NCBI RefSeq assembly: GCF_014651675.1
Contig: NZ_BMXI01000017.1
Coordinates: 62,001 to 126,000 of the forward strand
Length of the DNA stretch: 64,000 bases
DNA from: Roseibacillus persicicus
GTDB taxonomy: Bacteria > Verrucomicrobiota > Verrucomicrobiia > Verrucomicrobiales > Akkermansiaceae
Direction: 5' to 3'
The notes under the pieces were generated by a model. It did not search any database. It saw nothing but the letters and a program-made list of their open reading frames with translations, and had not been told where the DNA came from. Positions 1 through 7,955 of this stretch are shown in pieces. The position numbers were made by a program, and so were the translations under genes. Position 1 is the stretch's first letter. Each line of letters begins with the position of its first letter.

Positions 1-434
1 GAGCGGGTGGGTTGCTCCAGCTTCCGTAGCAATTCTTCGACTAACTTGCGCACCACTTCGCGCGCGGTCTCGCGGGTTTTCGCTGGAATGAGATGATTGA
101 GCGAGAGCAGGCTGGAGACGAGGTGAATATCGGGCTCGGCCTCGGCGAGAATCTCGGGTTCTAACAAGAGCTGCTGCAGGTTGAGCCGTTCGATGGCGTC
201 CTTCTGCATCACTTGCACCACGCTGGAGGGAAAGTATTTACGGATGTCACCCAACCACCGCGAGACATTCGGGTTGGAGGCTCCCAAGCCGCCCGCGCGT
301 CCACCGCTATCCTGATCATAGAGCGCTTCCAGAGCCTGGTCCATGCGCAGATCATCTTGGGAAAGCTTGGGCGAGAGGTCATTTGCTGGTTCGCCTAACA
401 GCAATCGCCAGCGTTTGAGTTCGGAGTCGTTCAT
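1..434 (-). CDS. yehP: VWA-domain protein N-terminus (YehP-like), partial
   Basis: The reverse strand reads an open frame from an ATG at 434 to the window edge, so only about 144 N-terminal residues are visible. It begins MNDSELKRWRLLLGEP and continues through a Gly-rich GGRAGGLGASNP segment and a helical stretch ending REVVRKLVEELLRKLE. I recognise this as the N-terminal helical region of YehP-type proteins, which carry a C-terminal von Willebrand A domain; that domain would lie beyond base 1 and is not seen. The start overlaps the stop of the DUF5682 gene by 4 nt (ATGA), so the two are probably translationally coupled. VWA proteins of this kind pair with MoxR AAA+ ATPases, and one is encoded in the same block at 6879-7955. 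The molecular function is unknown. Confidence 0.8.
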   Translation of the reverse strand, partial: MNDSELKRWRLLLGEPANDLSPKLSQDDLRMDQALEALYDQDSGGRAGGLGASNPNVSRWLGDIRKYFPSSVVQVMQKDAIERLNLQQLLLEPEILAEAEPDIHLVSSLLSLNHLIPAKTRETAREVVRKLVEELLRKLEQPTR

Positions 435-2698
435 CGTACTTGCTCGGAAGGAATTGGGGTGGAGGAAGAGGGAGCGGGGAGTTCTAACAGTTCGCAAACT
501 GTCTGGAGAGCGGGGGCCGCTTGCTCGGCGTTGACGTCCCACTTCTTCTGAGAAACTTGGGGACCGCTGGTGGTGAGGTCGCCGCTCTTGAGGGTTTGCG
601 CGATTTTCGAGCGTTCTGGAGAGGTGAAGCTCCCGAAGGTGCGGCGGAGGAGGGGGAGGCTTTCTTGAAAATTCTCATCATTCAAGGTGCTCAGCCAATC
701 ATGGATGAGCGCCAGCAGGGGACGGTCATGAACGAGCAGCGAACCCGAGCCCGCGAGAAAGCCTTGCAACCAGTTGGCGGCCGGAAGGGGATCGGTTCCT
801 CGGGAGAGCGCAAAGGAAAGGCGTCGCGCTGCTTCTTCGCTTTCGATCCGGTTGGCGTCCCTCAGCAATCGGGTTGCGACTCCCCGGACTTCCGCTTGGG
901 CGGATTCGAGCAAGGAGAGGCGATTGGCAGCCTGATAGAATCCCTCTAACAGTTCTTCCTTGTCGAGGGTCAGAAGAGCGGCGGAATAATTGCGTAGTAG
1001 GTCAGCGAACTCGCGCCCGGCCTCGTCATCCAGTCCGCTCGCGCTGGCAGCCAGCTCGATGTGCAGTCGGGTGGTGAGGTGTTTGAGAATGAGGGTGACC
1101 TTGGAGGTGTCGGTCTTGCGCACATCGCCGTAGCGGGCGATGCGCACCAGCGCAGGAATGGCGGTGAGCAACTCGCGCGTGTTGTGACTGGTGGCGGCTG
1201 CGGCATCCAGCTGGGTGAGCAGAATTTCGGTGGCCTGGGGCAGGACCGCGAGTAGAGAGTGATCGAGCTTGCTCGTGATGTCATCGAGACTCTGATCCGG
1301 CTCCGTCTTCACCAGTGCATTACCCGCCGCGACCTCAAGGGTGTTGCCGTAGGGAGAGGCATCGATGATGGCGAGAAGCAGCTCGGGTTTCCACTGAAGG
1401 ATCCAGAGTTCCTTGAAGGTGCCTTTCGACCGTGTGTCGCGCGGTTCGCCCCAGTTGATTTTCAGTGCGCGTAGACGATGGAGAAACGCGCTCTTCTTGC
1501 GGCCCGATTCTTCCCGCAAATCGAGAGTCTGCTCTTTCACCCCGGCGGTAGGCTTGAGCCGAAGTCGTTTTTGGGTGGCCTCGATGTCCTTTTGTAGAGG
1601 CAACTGCGAGAGCCCCTCGGGGAGTGTGCCTAGAGCTTTTCCGATTAAAAGCGGTTGGCTCAGGAGGGAGAGAGGGGCGGCGTCTCCTTGGCAAAAGACG
1701 GTTTGAATCGCCTCCATGCTTTCGTCCAGACCGGGGCGCGGACGCCCGCGCATTCCGGCCAGGGACTCGGAGAGGCGGGTGGCTTCGATGATGGATGCGG
1801 AGGAGCCTTCGAGGTCATTTTTGCGCAGAATGCGCGCTGCCTTGGTCAACCAAGTGGTGTGGGGATGCTTTGGTTTCGCCCACACGTGGTCATACCAGCC
1901 CGGGGCCCGCACTCCGGCGCCATAGCCGCTGTGGGTGGTCAGACGGTCCAAGGTCCACGGGGTCCAGGTCGCGGCGACTTTGACCTTGGGGAGACCCTTC
2001 AGCCGTGCGTTGTCTTCGGAGACCTTCGGTTTGTTCAGGAGGGCGGGAACGTGCCATGCTCCACAAATCACCGCGATGTTTTGGAAGCCGTCTTTTTCAG
2101 CCTGCCGCATGCAACGTCGCATCCACGCTTCCCTGCGCAGGGTGCGGTCCGATTCCGGTAGCGCCAGTTCTTCCCGCAGTGCCACTACTGCTTCGTTGAT
2201 GGCTTGGAAAAAGTCCTGCGAGGAATCGCGCTCCTCGACTTTGTCGTTCCACCATCGTTCGCCATCATCATAGCCATCGGCTTTGGCAATCCAGGTGAAG
2301 GGGTCTTGATATTCCGAGGTGGGGGGAGTTTCCTCTTCCTCTTCTTCCTCGGAGTGGTCATCTTTAGCTTCGTCCTCTTGTTCTTCCTCTGCCAAGGAGT
2401 GGGCGGCGGGGAGGTCAAAACAACGGATTGGGACCTCGTTTTTAAGAGCCCAAAGTATGGCCTGCCATTCGGGCGAAAAGCGGGCGAAGGGATAGAAGGC
2501 GGCGTTCTCCGGTCCATCGCTTTGATAAAGCAACATTGCGACCGGCGGCTTCATGCCCTCCTGAGCGGCGGAGGCTAAGAGGCTTTCGGTCTCGGCGGGT
2601 GACTCTAACAGAATTAAGTCCGGTGGATCTGCCTGCAGGGCCTTCTGCAAGCTCCGCGCACAGCCTGGCCCATGGTGTCTGATTCCGTAGAAGGTCAT
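431..2698 (-). CDS. yehM: DUF5682 family protein (YehM-like)
   Basis: This 755-residue protein has the family's diagnostic N-terminus: GIRHHGPGCARSLQ, then LILLESPAE, then PPVAMLLYQ and AAFYPFARFSPEWQA. A Glu/Asp-rich low-complexity stretch lies near residues 110-130, and a conserved GAWHVPAL segment lies near residue 215. The rest is predominantly helical. The length agrees with E. coli YehM (about 760 residues, from memory). No enzyme motif is evident and the biochemical role is unknown. Its ATG overlaps the stop of the VapC-like gene by 4 nt, and its own stop overlaps the ATG of the VWA gene by 4 nt, so it sits in a tightly coupled operon. The start is unambiguous because the RHHGPG motif follows within seven residues. 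Confidence 0.85.
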   Translation of the reverse strand: MTFYGIRHHGPGCARSLQKALQADPPDLILLESPAETESLLASAAQEGMKPPVAMLLYQSDGPENAAFYPFARFSPEWQAILWALKNEVPIRCFDLPAAHSLAEEEQEDEAKDDHSEEEEEEETPPTSEYQDPFTWIAKADGYDDGERWWNDKVEERDSSQDFFQAINEAVVALREELALPESDRTLRREAWMRRCMRQAEKDGFQNIAVICGAWHVPALLNKPKVSEDNARLKGLPKVKVAATWTPWTLDRLTTHSGYGAGVRAPGWYDHVWAKPKHPHTTWLTKAARILRKNDLEGSSASIIEATRLSESLAGMRGRPRPGLDESMEAIQTVFCQGDAAPLSLLSQPLLIGKALGTLPEGLSQLPLQKDIEATQKRLRLKPTAGVKEQTLDLREESGRKKSAFLHRLRALKINWGEPRDTRSKGTFKELWILQWKPELLLAIIDASPYGNTLEVAAGNALVKTEPDQSLDDITSKLDHSLLAVLPQATEILLTQLDAAAATSHNTRELLTAIPALVRIARYGDVRKTDTSKVTLILKHLTTRLHIELAASASGLDDEAGREFADLLRNYSAALLTLDKEELLEGFYQAANRLSLLESAQAEVRGVATRLLRDANRIESEEAARRLSFALSRGTDPLPAANWLQGFLAGSGSLLVHDRPLLALIHDWLSTLNDENFQESLPLLRRTFGSFTSPERSKIAQTLKSGDLTTSGPQVSQKKWDVNAEQAAPALQTVCELLELPAPSSSTPIPSEQVR

Positions 2699-3153
2699 GC
2701 TAATGAGGGAATAGGAACGACTTCGATCTCGGAGATTTTGGCAAAGTCCTTGGGGTTGGCGGTTAGGATTTTAGTGAAGCCATGACGTAAAGCCGTCGCC
2801 GCGATGTTGGCATCGTGAATGCGCTTTCCCTTGAGGTCATACTTGGCCACGAGGTCGTGCAATGTCTCTGCCACGGCGTCGTCCTCGGGCAAGAGCAAAC
2901 AAATGGAGAGGATGACATTTTGATTCTTGATGGCTTCGGCAACGGTAGCTCCTAAGCCGTTATTTTCGCGTGGTCTTGTGGAGACGACGAGAACTTCCCT
3001 GAGAATTTGATTGCTCACAAGGAGGCGGAAATGCCCTTCTTCTGCTTGCTCCATGAGATGGAGGCAGGCGTCGTGGTTGGCCCGTGTTCCTTGAAAGGCA
3101 CCTAGGAACAAATTCGCGTCTGCGATAGCGGTTTCACCTTCCGTCATCACCAT
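2695..3153 (-). CDS. VapC-like PIN-domain ribonuclease toxin
   Basis: This 152-residue PIN-domain protein probably cleaves RNA as the toxin of a type II toxin-antitoxin pair. The usual acidic quartet can be placed: Asp12 in AIADANLFLG, Glu53 in NQILREVLV, Asp114 in RIHDANIAATA, and the C-terminal TANPKDF, where Asn133 or Asp136 would be the fourth ligand. The N-terminal 20 nt overlap the end of the antitoxin gene, which is typical of VapBC/FitAB pairs. The start could be ATG 3153 or ATG 3147. Its TGA overlaps the ATG of the DUF5682 gene, so the pair is embedded in the operon rather than simply lying beside it. The exact RNA target cannot be read from sequence. Confidence 0.82.
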   Translation of the reverse strand: MVMTEGETAIADANLFLGAFQGTRANHDACLHLMEQAEEGHFRLLVSNQILREVLVVSTRPRENNGLGATVAEAIKNQNVILSICLLLPEDDAVAETLHDLVAKYDLKGKRIHDANIAATALRHGFTKILTANPKDFAKISEIEVVPIPSLA

Positions 3154-3394
3154 AGATTTCGTCGCGAGTTATCGGAGGCAAAGTCGCAGGACCATCGCGG
3201 TCGATGATATGAATTCTTTCTTTGAGAGGAACTCGCTTGCTAACTGGCTCGTCTGGACTGTCGAGGCGGCCCTCCAAAACAGCATCAATAACCCAATGGA
3301 GTTGTCGCTGCAGGGAGCGATGATTCTTCTCTGCGAGCTTTTTCAAGCCCGTTAGTTTCTCTTCAGGAATATCTCGAATGACAAACGATGGCAT
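3134..3394 (-). CDS. FitA-like ribbon-helix-helix antitoxin
   Basis: Starting at ATG 3394 the product is 86 residues and opens MPSFVIRDIPEEKLTGLKKL, followed by RSLQRQLHWVIDAVL. This is the N-terminal beta strand plus two helices of an Arc/MetJ-type DNA-binding dimer, as in FitA antitoxins. The C-terminal half is polar and presumably wraps the toxin. A longer in-frame start at 3433 would overlap the DUF4132 stop and add 13 residues lacking family similarity, so 3394 is preferred. It lies 35 bp downstream of the DUF4132 gene and overlaps the toxin gene by 20 nt. Antitoxins of this type usually repress their own operon. No separate promoter is obvious here, so expression may follow the larger operon. 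Confidence 0.8.
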   Translation of the reverse strand: MPSFVIRDIPEEKLTGLKKLAEKNHRSLQRQLHWVIDAVLEGRLDSPDEPVSKRVPLKERIHIIDRDGPATLPPITRDEIYGDDGR

Positions 3395-3429
3395 AATGGT
3401 ATCATAGTGGTTCTTTTTCAGAATGCAAC

Positions 3430-6400
3430 TCAAGAGGTAATGGCTTCGAGATCGGTGACGGTTTCGGAGTAGACGATGGGGGGCACTTTGCCGAAGGCGA
3501 GGACGCGCGGGTCGTCGGTGTTGTTGGGCTCGTTATACTCGTAGCTGCCGATGTGGACGGAATCGCCCTGCACGAACATTGCGGTGCCGAGGGTGATTTC
3601 CTCCATGGGGTCTTGCCCGACATACATCTCCTCGACATGGAGAAAGACGTCCACGCCAGCCCCCTGATAGGATTTGTAGTAATACCAAATGCCCCCGGCA
3701 TCGACCACCGAGCCGCGCTGCCATCCCCGCTTCTCGGCCCGGGAGCGAAAGGTGCCGCAGGAGAGGCTCTTCTTGTCAGCTGTTTTGAGTTCCTTGCGGT
3801 TCTTGTGATTGGAGTCGAGAAGGGCGACCGGGCGGTCAAGTTGGGCGAAGGGAGGTTTCACTTTCATGCGCTCGAGGTGTTGCTGCCAAGCGAGGAGGTC
3901 TTCGGCGGAAAGCTCCAGGGGGTGGACCATGCCGATGTGCACTTCGTCTTTTTCGAATTCGATGAGGTCGCCTCCGGCATTGGCCAGCAGTCCGTTGGGG
4001 TAACGGCGGAAGGTCCGCTGCAAACTACTAGCGCTATCGTAGGTCGCCCAGACGAGGTTGCTGGCGTAGGTCTGGAGCAAGGGGTGGTTCTCAAAGAGCT
4101 CCTGCCAGCGGGCGGTGTCCCATCGTCTTTGACGCACGAGACACCCTTCCAAACGAGCGGTTTGGCCCTTGATGGTTTCGCGGATTAGCTTGCGGAGAGT
4201 CTTGAGATCCTCCTTGGCGGTATCGGAGAGGGTGGAGGGCGGGGACTTCGTTTCTTTTTCGGTATCTGGATTGTAGAAGTTCAGCTTGAAGTCGGGCTGA
4301 AGCACCGCCTCGATCTGGGAATCCTCCAAAGGCCGCTGCCCTTCCTCGTCGAATCCCAAGGTTGGCACAATGAGGTCGGCGAGCTCGTCCAAGGAGACGC
4401 CACGGTTTTCCGCGGCAGCTTCTAGAGCGGCACGGCAAGCTTTGCCGATGTTCTTGAATTTCGAGCGGTAGCGGTTGGCTAAGGAATCGAGGATAGTCAG
4501 AGCCTCATCCCCGGGAACCAGGCTGATGGCCTGCGCCGCGTATTCGGCCAGCTTGTGCCGCGAATTGAGGGCCCAATCATTGATGGGGGCAATGAGCTCG
4601 GGAACAATTTTCTGTCCCCCTAACAGTCCCGCCAAGGTGAGAGCCCAACGGTCCTTGGCCGCTTGCTCGGAGGCAAACCATTGTTGGTAAAGGGCGAGGG
4701 CGAAAGGGCCGGATTTCTCGAGGTCAAGGTGGGAAAGAAGGGGCAGGATTTCGGGGGAAGGCTCGACGGGCTTGTGCTTGGCCTGCTTGGCGATGAGGAA
4801 GGTGAGCCCTACTTCGGGCAGGGCGCTGCCGTCCTGAGTGAGAAGCGGAGGTAAAGCTCCGAGATTGAGAAAGCTTGTTTTTGGAAGCTTGAGCTTGGCG
4901 GCGGACTTAAGGATTTCGGGGAGAGGGAGCTCAGGTTGGGCAGAGTCTTCTTCGACCCCGCACGCAGCCAAGGCTGAGAAGAGAGCGGTTTTCACCTTGT
5001 CTGAGGTTTCACTTTCGAGGGCATTTTGCAGGTCGGGGATGCACTCTTTTTCTGCTAGCGTCTCAAGCAAAGCTGCCGCCCCCAGACGTGCATCGGCCTT
5101 TTTTGCCTGCAGTAGCTTGATAGCCTTTTGAGAGGTGTCTGCTTGCTTGAGGCCAACGAGACTCTCGATAGCGAGCTGTTGTAGTGTTTTCAGATTAGAA
5201 GTCAGATTGCTCCAATAGTGAGACTCTAATGAAGGATTGGGGAGTCGTGCTGACTGCGCCCAGATCGAGTTGAGGAGTTCGTTTTTGGCTCGCTTCTCCA
5301 ATGATTGGCGACTCAGAGTGTCGGTTGCCGAATCAACTAGTTCCGCGAGATCGTCTCCAGGGACTTGCGCAGAAGAAAGACACATCTCAGCGAAAGCGTG
5401 TGAAAATATTGAAGGGGCCTGCCCATCGTTAGTAAAACTTGTAGGAAGGATTGAGTTTTTAGCGATAGCAAAGAGCACTTCTCGGCCTCCTTTGGTCCAT
5501 TGGTTAGCGATTGCCTGGAAAGCTTTCGTTACGATGTAGTTAGGAACCTCCCGGTAGTTTTGGAGGCTCTTCAAGAGGCCTCCAGTCAGTTCCACGCACT
5601 TTTGAGGATTCGTGTCGGCGAGGTAGATGATCTGGAACGGGGTGGGCAACTCCGTTTGCGAGGCTTTCGTAATCAATTTGACCGCGTCGTCATGAAATTG
5701 TCCGTGCCGCAAGTGATCGAGAGTGATCAGCATTTCGCTTCCGTCTCTTGGGTTGCTTTTCTTAGCTGTATTTTTGCAGAGTTCATCAAAGTCCGAATTG
5801 TGGTGGGTTATAAACTGCCAAGTGGTTGGAAGCGCTTGTCCGCAGCGATTCTGAAAAAAGTCCCTAATGATTTCTGGTTTGAGCTTCGCTAGGGCACCAA
5901 AGAGATAGGGATTTGCGGAGCGGAGAGTTCTGGCGAGTTCGTCATCATCAAGGTCAAAAACGAACCTTTTAAATGGACTTTCTCCTGCTTGCGATAGGTC
6001 GAATGAAAGAGAGAATGGTCTTACGTCAAATCGGTCCCTTGTATGGCTGTCGAATAAGTCAGGGCCATTCCAACCGAACTTCAGATTCCCGCAGGCCACA
6101 ATGAATTTCGCTAGCGAGAAGTTGTTGTCTCCCTGTTCAGCGAACGCTTGCAGAACTGAAGTTTGGAGGTCATTCATGCTTTCGCTTTTGGTGAGAGCTT
6201 TGATAAAGAGAGCGGCAAAAGTCTCTTCATTCGTCTGCTCCGGAGGCAATCGCTCATGCTGAACTGCCGGGCTTACAGGCTTCTCGATCTCACTGTCGCG
6301 AATGCAATTCAGGAGAAGCTGAACGAGGAGGGCTCTTTCTGAAGAATACCGTGTTAAATAGTCTGTTAAAGAATCGAAGAAGCTACCATCTGCGCATTTT

Positions 6401-6534
6401 GGGAATTCTTTCGCAGGGTCTAGTTCGCCTCTCTCCAGACAGTCGAGAAGGAAGACGCAAAGGTCTGTCGTGCGACTATATCCTCGGACAGGGCTTGTGA
6501 CGTAGCGTTGAAGACGGGCAGAGAGTTCGGTCAT
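3430..6534 (-). CDS. yehI: DUF4132 domain protein (YehI/MolR-like)
   Basis: This is a 1034-residue, largely helical protein with HEAT-like segments in the middle, such as the repeated AIKLLQAKKADARLGAAALL type around residues 470-520. The C-terminal part looks like DUF4132: FENHPLLQTYASNLVWATYD, then VHIGMVHPLELS, then PFAQLDRPVA and CGTFRSRAEKRGWQRG. The family includes E. coli YehI and MolR; no catalytic activity is established. The ATG at 6534 is followed by plausible helical sequence. The gene heads the downstream half of the yeh-like block (DUF4132, antitoxin, toxin, DUF5682, VWA). It is separated from moxR by about 340 bp holding one small divergent gene, so it may have its own promoter near 6540-6595. 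Confidence 0.85.
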   Translation of the reverse strand: MTELSARLQRYVTSPVRGYSRTTDLCVFLLDCLERGELDPAKEFPKCADGSFFDSLTDYLTRYSSERALLVQLLLNCIRDSEIEKPVSPAVQHERLPPEQTNEETFAALFIKALTKSESMNDLQTSVLQAFAEQGDNNFSLAKFIVACGNLKFGWNGPDLFDSHTRDRFDVRPFSLSFDLSQAGESPFKRFVFDLDDDELARTLRSANPYLFGALAKLKPEIIRDFFQNRCGQALPTTWQFITHHNSDFDELCKNTAKKSNPRDGSEMLITLDHLRHGQFHDDAVKLITKASQTELPTPFQIIYLADTNPQKCVELTGGLLKSLQNYREVPNYIVTKAFQAIANQWTKGGREVLFAIAKNSILPTSFTNDGQAPSIFSHAFAEMCLSSAQVPGDDLAELVDSATDTLSRQSLEKRAKNELLNSIWAQSARLPNPSLESHYWSNLTSNLKTLQQLAIESLVGLKQADTSQKAIKLLQAKKADARLGAAALLETLAEKECIPDLQNALESETSDKVKTALFSALAACGVEEDSAQPELPLPEILKSAAKLKLPKTSFLNLGALPPLLTQDGSALPEVGLTFLIAKQAKHKPVEPSPEILPLLSHLDLEKSGPFALALYQQWFASEQAAKDRWALTLAGLLGGQKIVPELIAPINDWALNSRHKLAEYAAQAISLVPGDEALTILDSLANRYRSKFKNIGKACRAALEAAAENRGVSLDELADLIVPTLGFDEEGQRPLEDSQIEAVLQPDFKLNFYNPDTEKETKSPPSTLSDTAKEDLKTLRKLIRETIKGQTARLEGCLVRQRRWDTARWQELFENHPLLQTYASNLVWATYDSASSLQRTFRRYPNGLLANAGGDLIEFEKDEVHIGMVHPLELSAEDLLAWQQHLERMKVKPPFAQLDRPVALLDSNHKNRKELKTADKKSLSCGTFRSRAEKRGWQRGSVVDAGGIWYYYKSYQGAGVDVFLHVEEMYVGQDPMEEITLGTAMFVQGDSVHIGSYEYNEPNNTDDPRVLAFGKVPPIVYSETVTDLEAITS

Positions 6535-6595
6535 GGAGTTTTGGGAGAGTTGAGGTCAATTGACGCAGAGGGAATTCTGGGATAAAAATAGGGCC

Positions 6596-6790
6596 ATGGC
6601 AGAGCAAATCGTAGGACCGGAAGTCTTTCTCCAACGCAAGAAGGAGAAGGAAGCTTCGCGTTCGGACGACTTGCGCCGGCTTGCCGAGGGGGAAGATCCG
6701 GAAGTGATCCAGTGGGAGAACTCGATCGTTCCAAAAGGCTTTTTCAAAGGAGCCAAAGTGTCCAACTTAGCCGAGACTGTCGGAGAGTGA
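6596..6790 (+). CDS. small conserved-looking protein of unknown function
   Basis: This small gene lies on the opposite strand to the yeh-like block, between DUF4132 and moxR. From ATG 6596 it encodes 64 residues: a charged helix (FLQRKKEKEASRSDDLRR) and then a hydrophobic tail (SIVPKGFFKGAKVSNLAETV). An in-frame TTG at 6560 would add 12 residues and has a GAGG four bases upstream, so the start is uncertain. Alternatively TTGACG at 6560-6565, with GATAAA about 15 bp further on, could be its promoter. I do not recognise the family. The amino-acid composition looks protein-like and no longer gene on either strand covers it. Confidence 0.5.
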   Translation: MAEQIVGPEVFLQRKKEKEASRSDDLRRLAEGEDPEVIQWENSIVPKGFFKGAKVSNLAETVGE

Positions 6791-6878
6791 GTGGGCAGGG
6801 AAAGGGATTTCATGATCTTCTTTCGATGACTTTGCTTCTCTCGAGGGGCGAGGGACCTTTGGTGCGATTTGTGAGTTC

Positions 6879-7955
6879 TTAGAGTTGCTCCCGGCAGGCG
6901 CGGTAGAGGTCTTTCCAGCCGTCGCGTTCCTTGACCACGGTTTCGAGGTATTCGCGGAAGACGCCGGGGTCGTTGGCGGGGTCCTTGACGATGGCGCCGA
7001 CCATGCTGCTGGCGAGGTCATGGGCGTTGAGGGAGCCATTGCCAAAGTGTCCTGCCAGCGAGAGCCCGTTGGTGACCACGGATATGACTTCGGCGGTGGA
7101 GAGGGTGCCGGAGGGGCTTTTGATTTTAGCTTTGCCATCGACGGTGGCTCCGCCCCGCAGCTCGCGGAAGATGGTGACCACGCGGCGAATCTCTTCGAGG
7201 GCGGGAACTTCGGCGGGAAGGGAGAGGGCTTGCTTCATGGAGGCGACTCGGCTTTGCACGATATCGACTTCGGTATCGAGGGTGCTGGGGAGTGGCAAAA
7301 CGACGGTGTTGAAGCGGCGCTGGAGGGCGGATGAGAGTTCGTTGACGCCCCGGTCACGCGAGTTGGCGGTCGCAATGACGTTGAAGCCAGACACCGCTTG
7401 GGTCTCGCTGGAAAGCTCAGGGATGGGCAGTGTTTTTTCCGAAAGGATGGTGATGAGGGTGTCCTGCACATCGGAGGGGATGCGGGTCAGTTCCTCGACG
7501 CGGCAGATTTTTCCATCCTTCATGGCATTGAACATCGGGGAGGGCACCAGCGCTTCCTCGGTGGGGCCTTTCGCGAGCAACATGGCATAGTTCCAGTTGT
7601 AGCGCATCGCTTCCTCGCCCGTTCCGGCGGTGCCTTGAATGAGAAGGGTGGAATCACCGGAGACAGCGGCGGTGAGGTGCTCGGAGACCCAGGACTTGGC
7701 GGTGCCGGGCACGCCTAACAGGAGAAGCGCGCGGTCGGTGGCGAGGGTCGCGACCGCGATTTCCATCAAACGGCGGTCGCCAATGTATTTCGGCGTGATG
7801 ACGGTCCCGTCGGCGAGGGTGGTGCCTAACAGATAATCGGTGACAGCCCAGGGAGACAGTTTCCACTGGTCGGGACGGGGCTTGTCGTCATGGGCGGCAA
7901 GGGCCTCCAGCTCGCTGGCAAAGAGGGTTTCGGCGTGTTCGCGGAGGTTGGACAT
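6879..7955 (-). CDS. yehL: MoxR-type AAA+ ATPase (YehL-like)
   Basis: This 358-residue AAA+ ATPase has a complete motif set. Walker A is GVPGTAKS (residues 81-88), Walker B is ICRVEELTR (about 150-158), sensor 1 is [10 protein letters not shown] with Asn198, and an arginine finger lies in LQRRF (211-215). MoxR ATPases act with VWA proteins as remodelling chaperones, and the YehP-like VWA partner is encoded at the end of this block. The start ATG at 7955 is directly preceded by a heptanucleotide repeat instead of a Shine-Dalgarno sequence. Initiation therefore probably depends on ribosomes arriving from the overlapping DUF5691 frame. The same frame stays open far upstream (to 8246) because the repeat has no stop in any frame. 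Confidence 0.9.
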   Translation of the reverse strand: MSNLREHAETLFASELEALAAHDDKPRPDQWKLSPWAVTDYLLGTTLADGTVITPKYIGDRRLMEIAVATLATDRALLLLGVPGTAKSWVSEHLTAAVSGDSTLLIQGTAGTGEEAMRYNWNYAMLLAKGPTEEALVPSPMFNAMKDGKICRVEELTRIPSDVQDTLITILSEKTLPIPELSSETQAVSGFNVIATANSRDRGVNELSSALQRRFNTVVLPLPSTLDTEVDIVQSRVASMKQALSLPAEVPALEEIRRVVTIFRELRGGATVDGKAKIKSPSGTLSTAEVISVVTNGLSLAGHFGNGSLNAHDLASSMVGAIVKDPANDPGVFREYLETVVKERDGWKDLYRACREQL

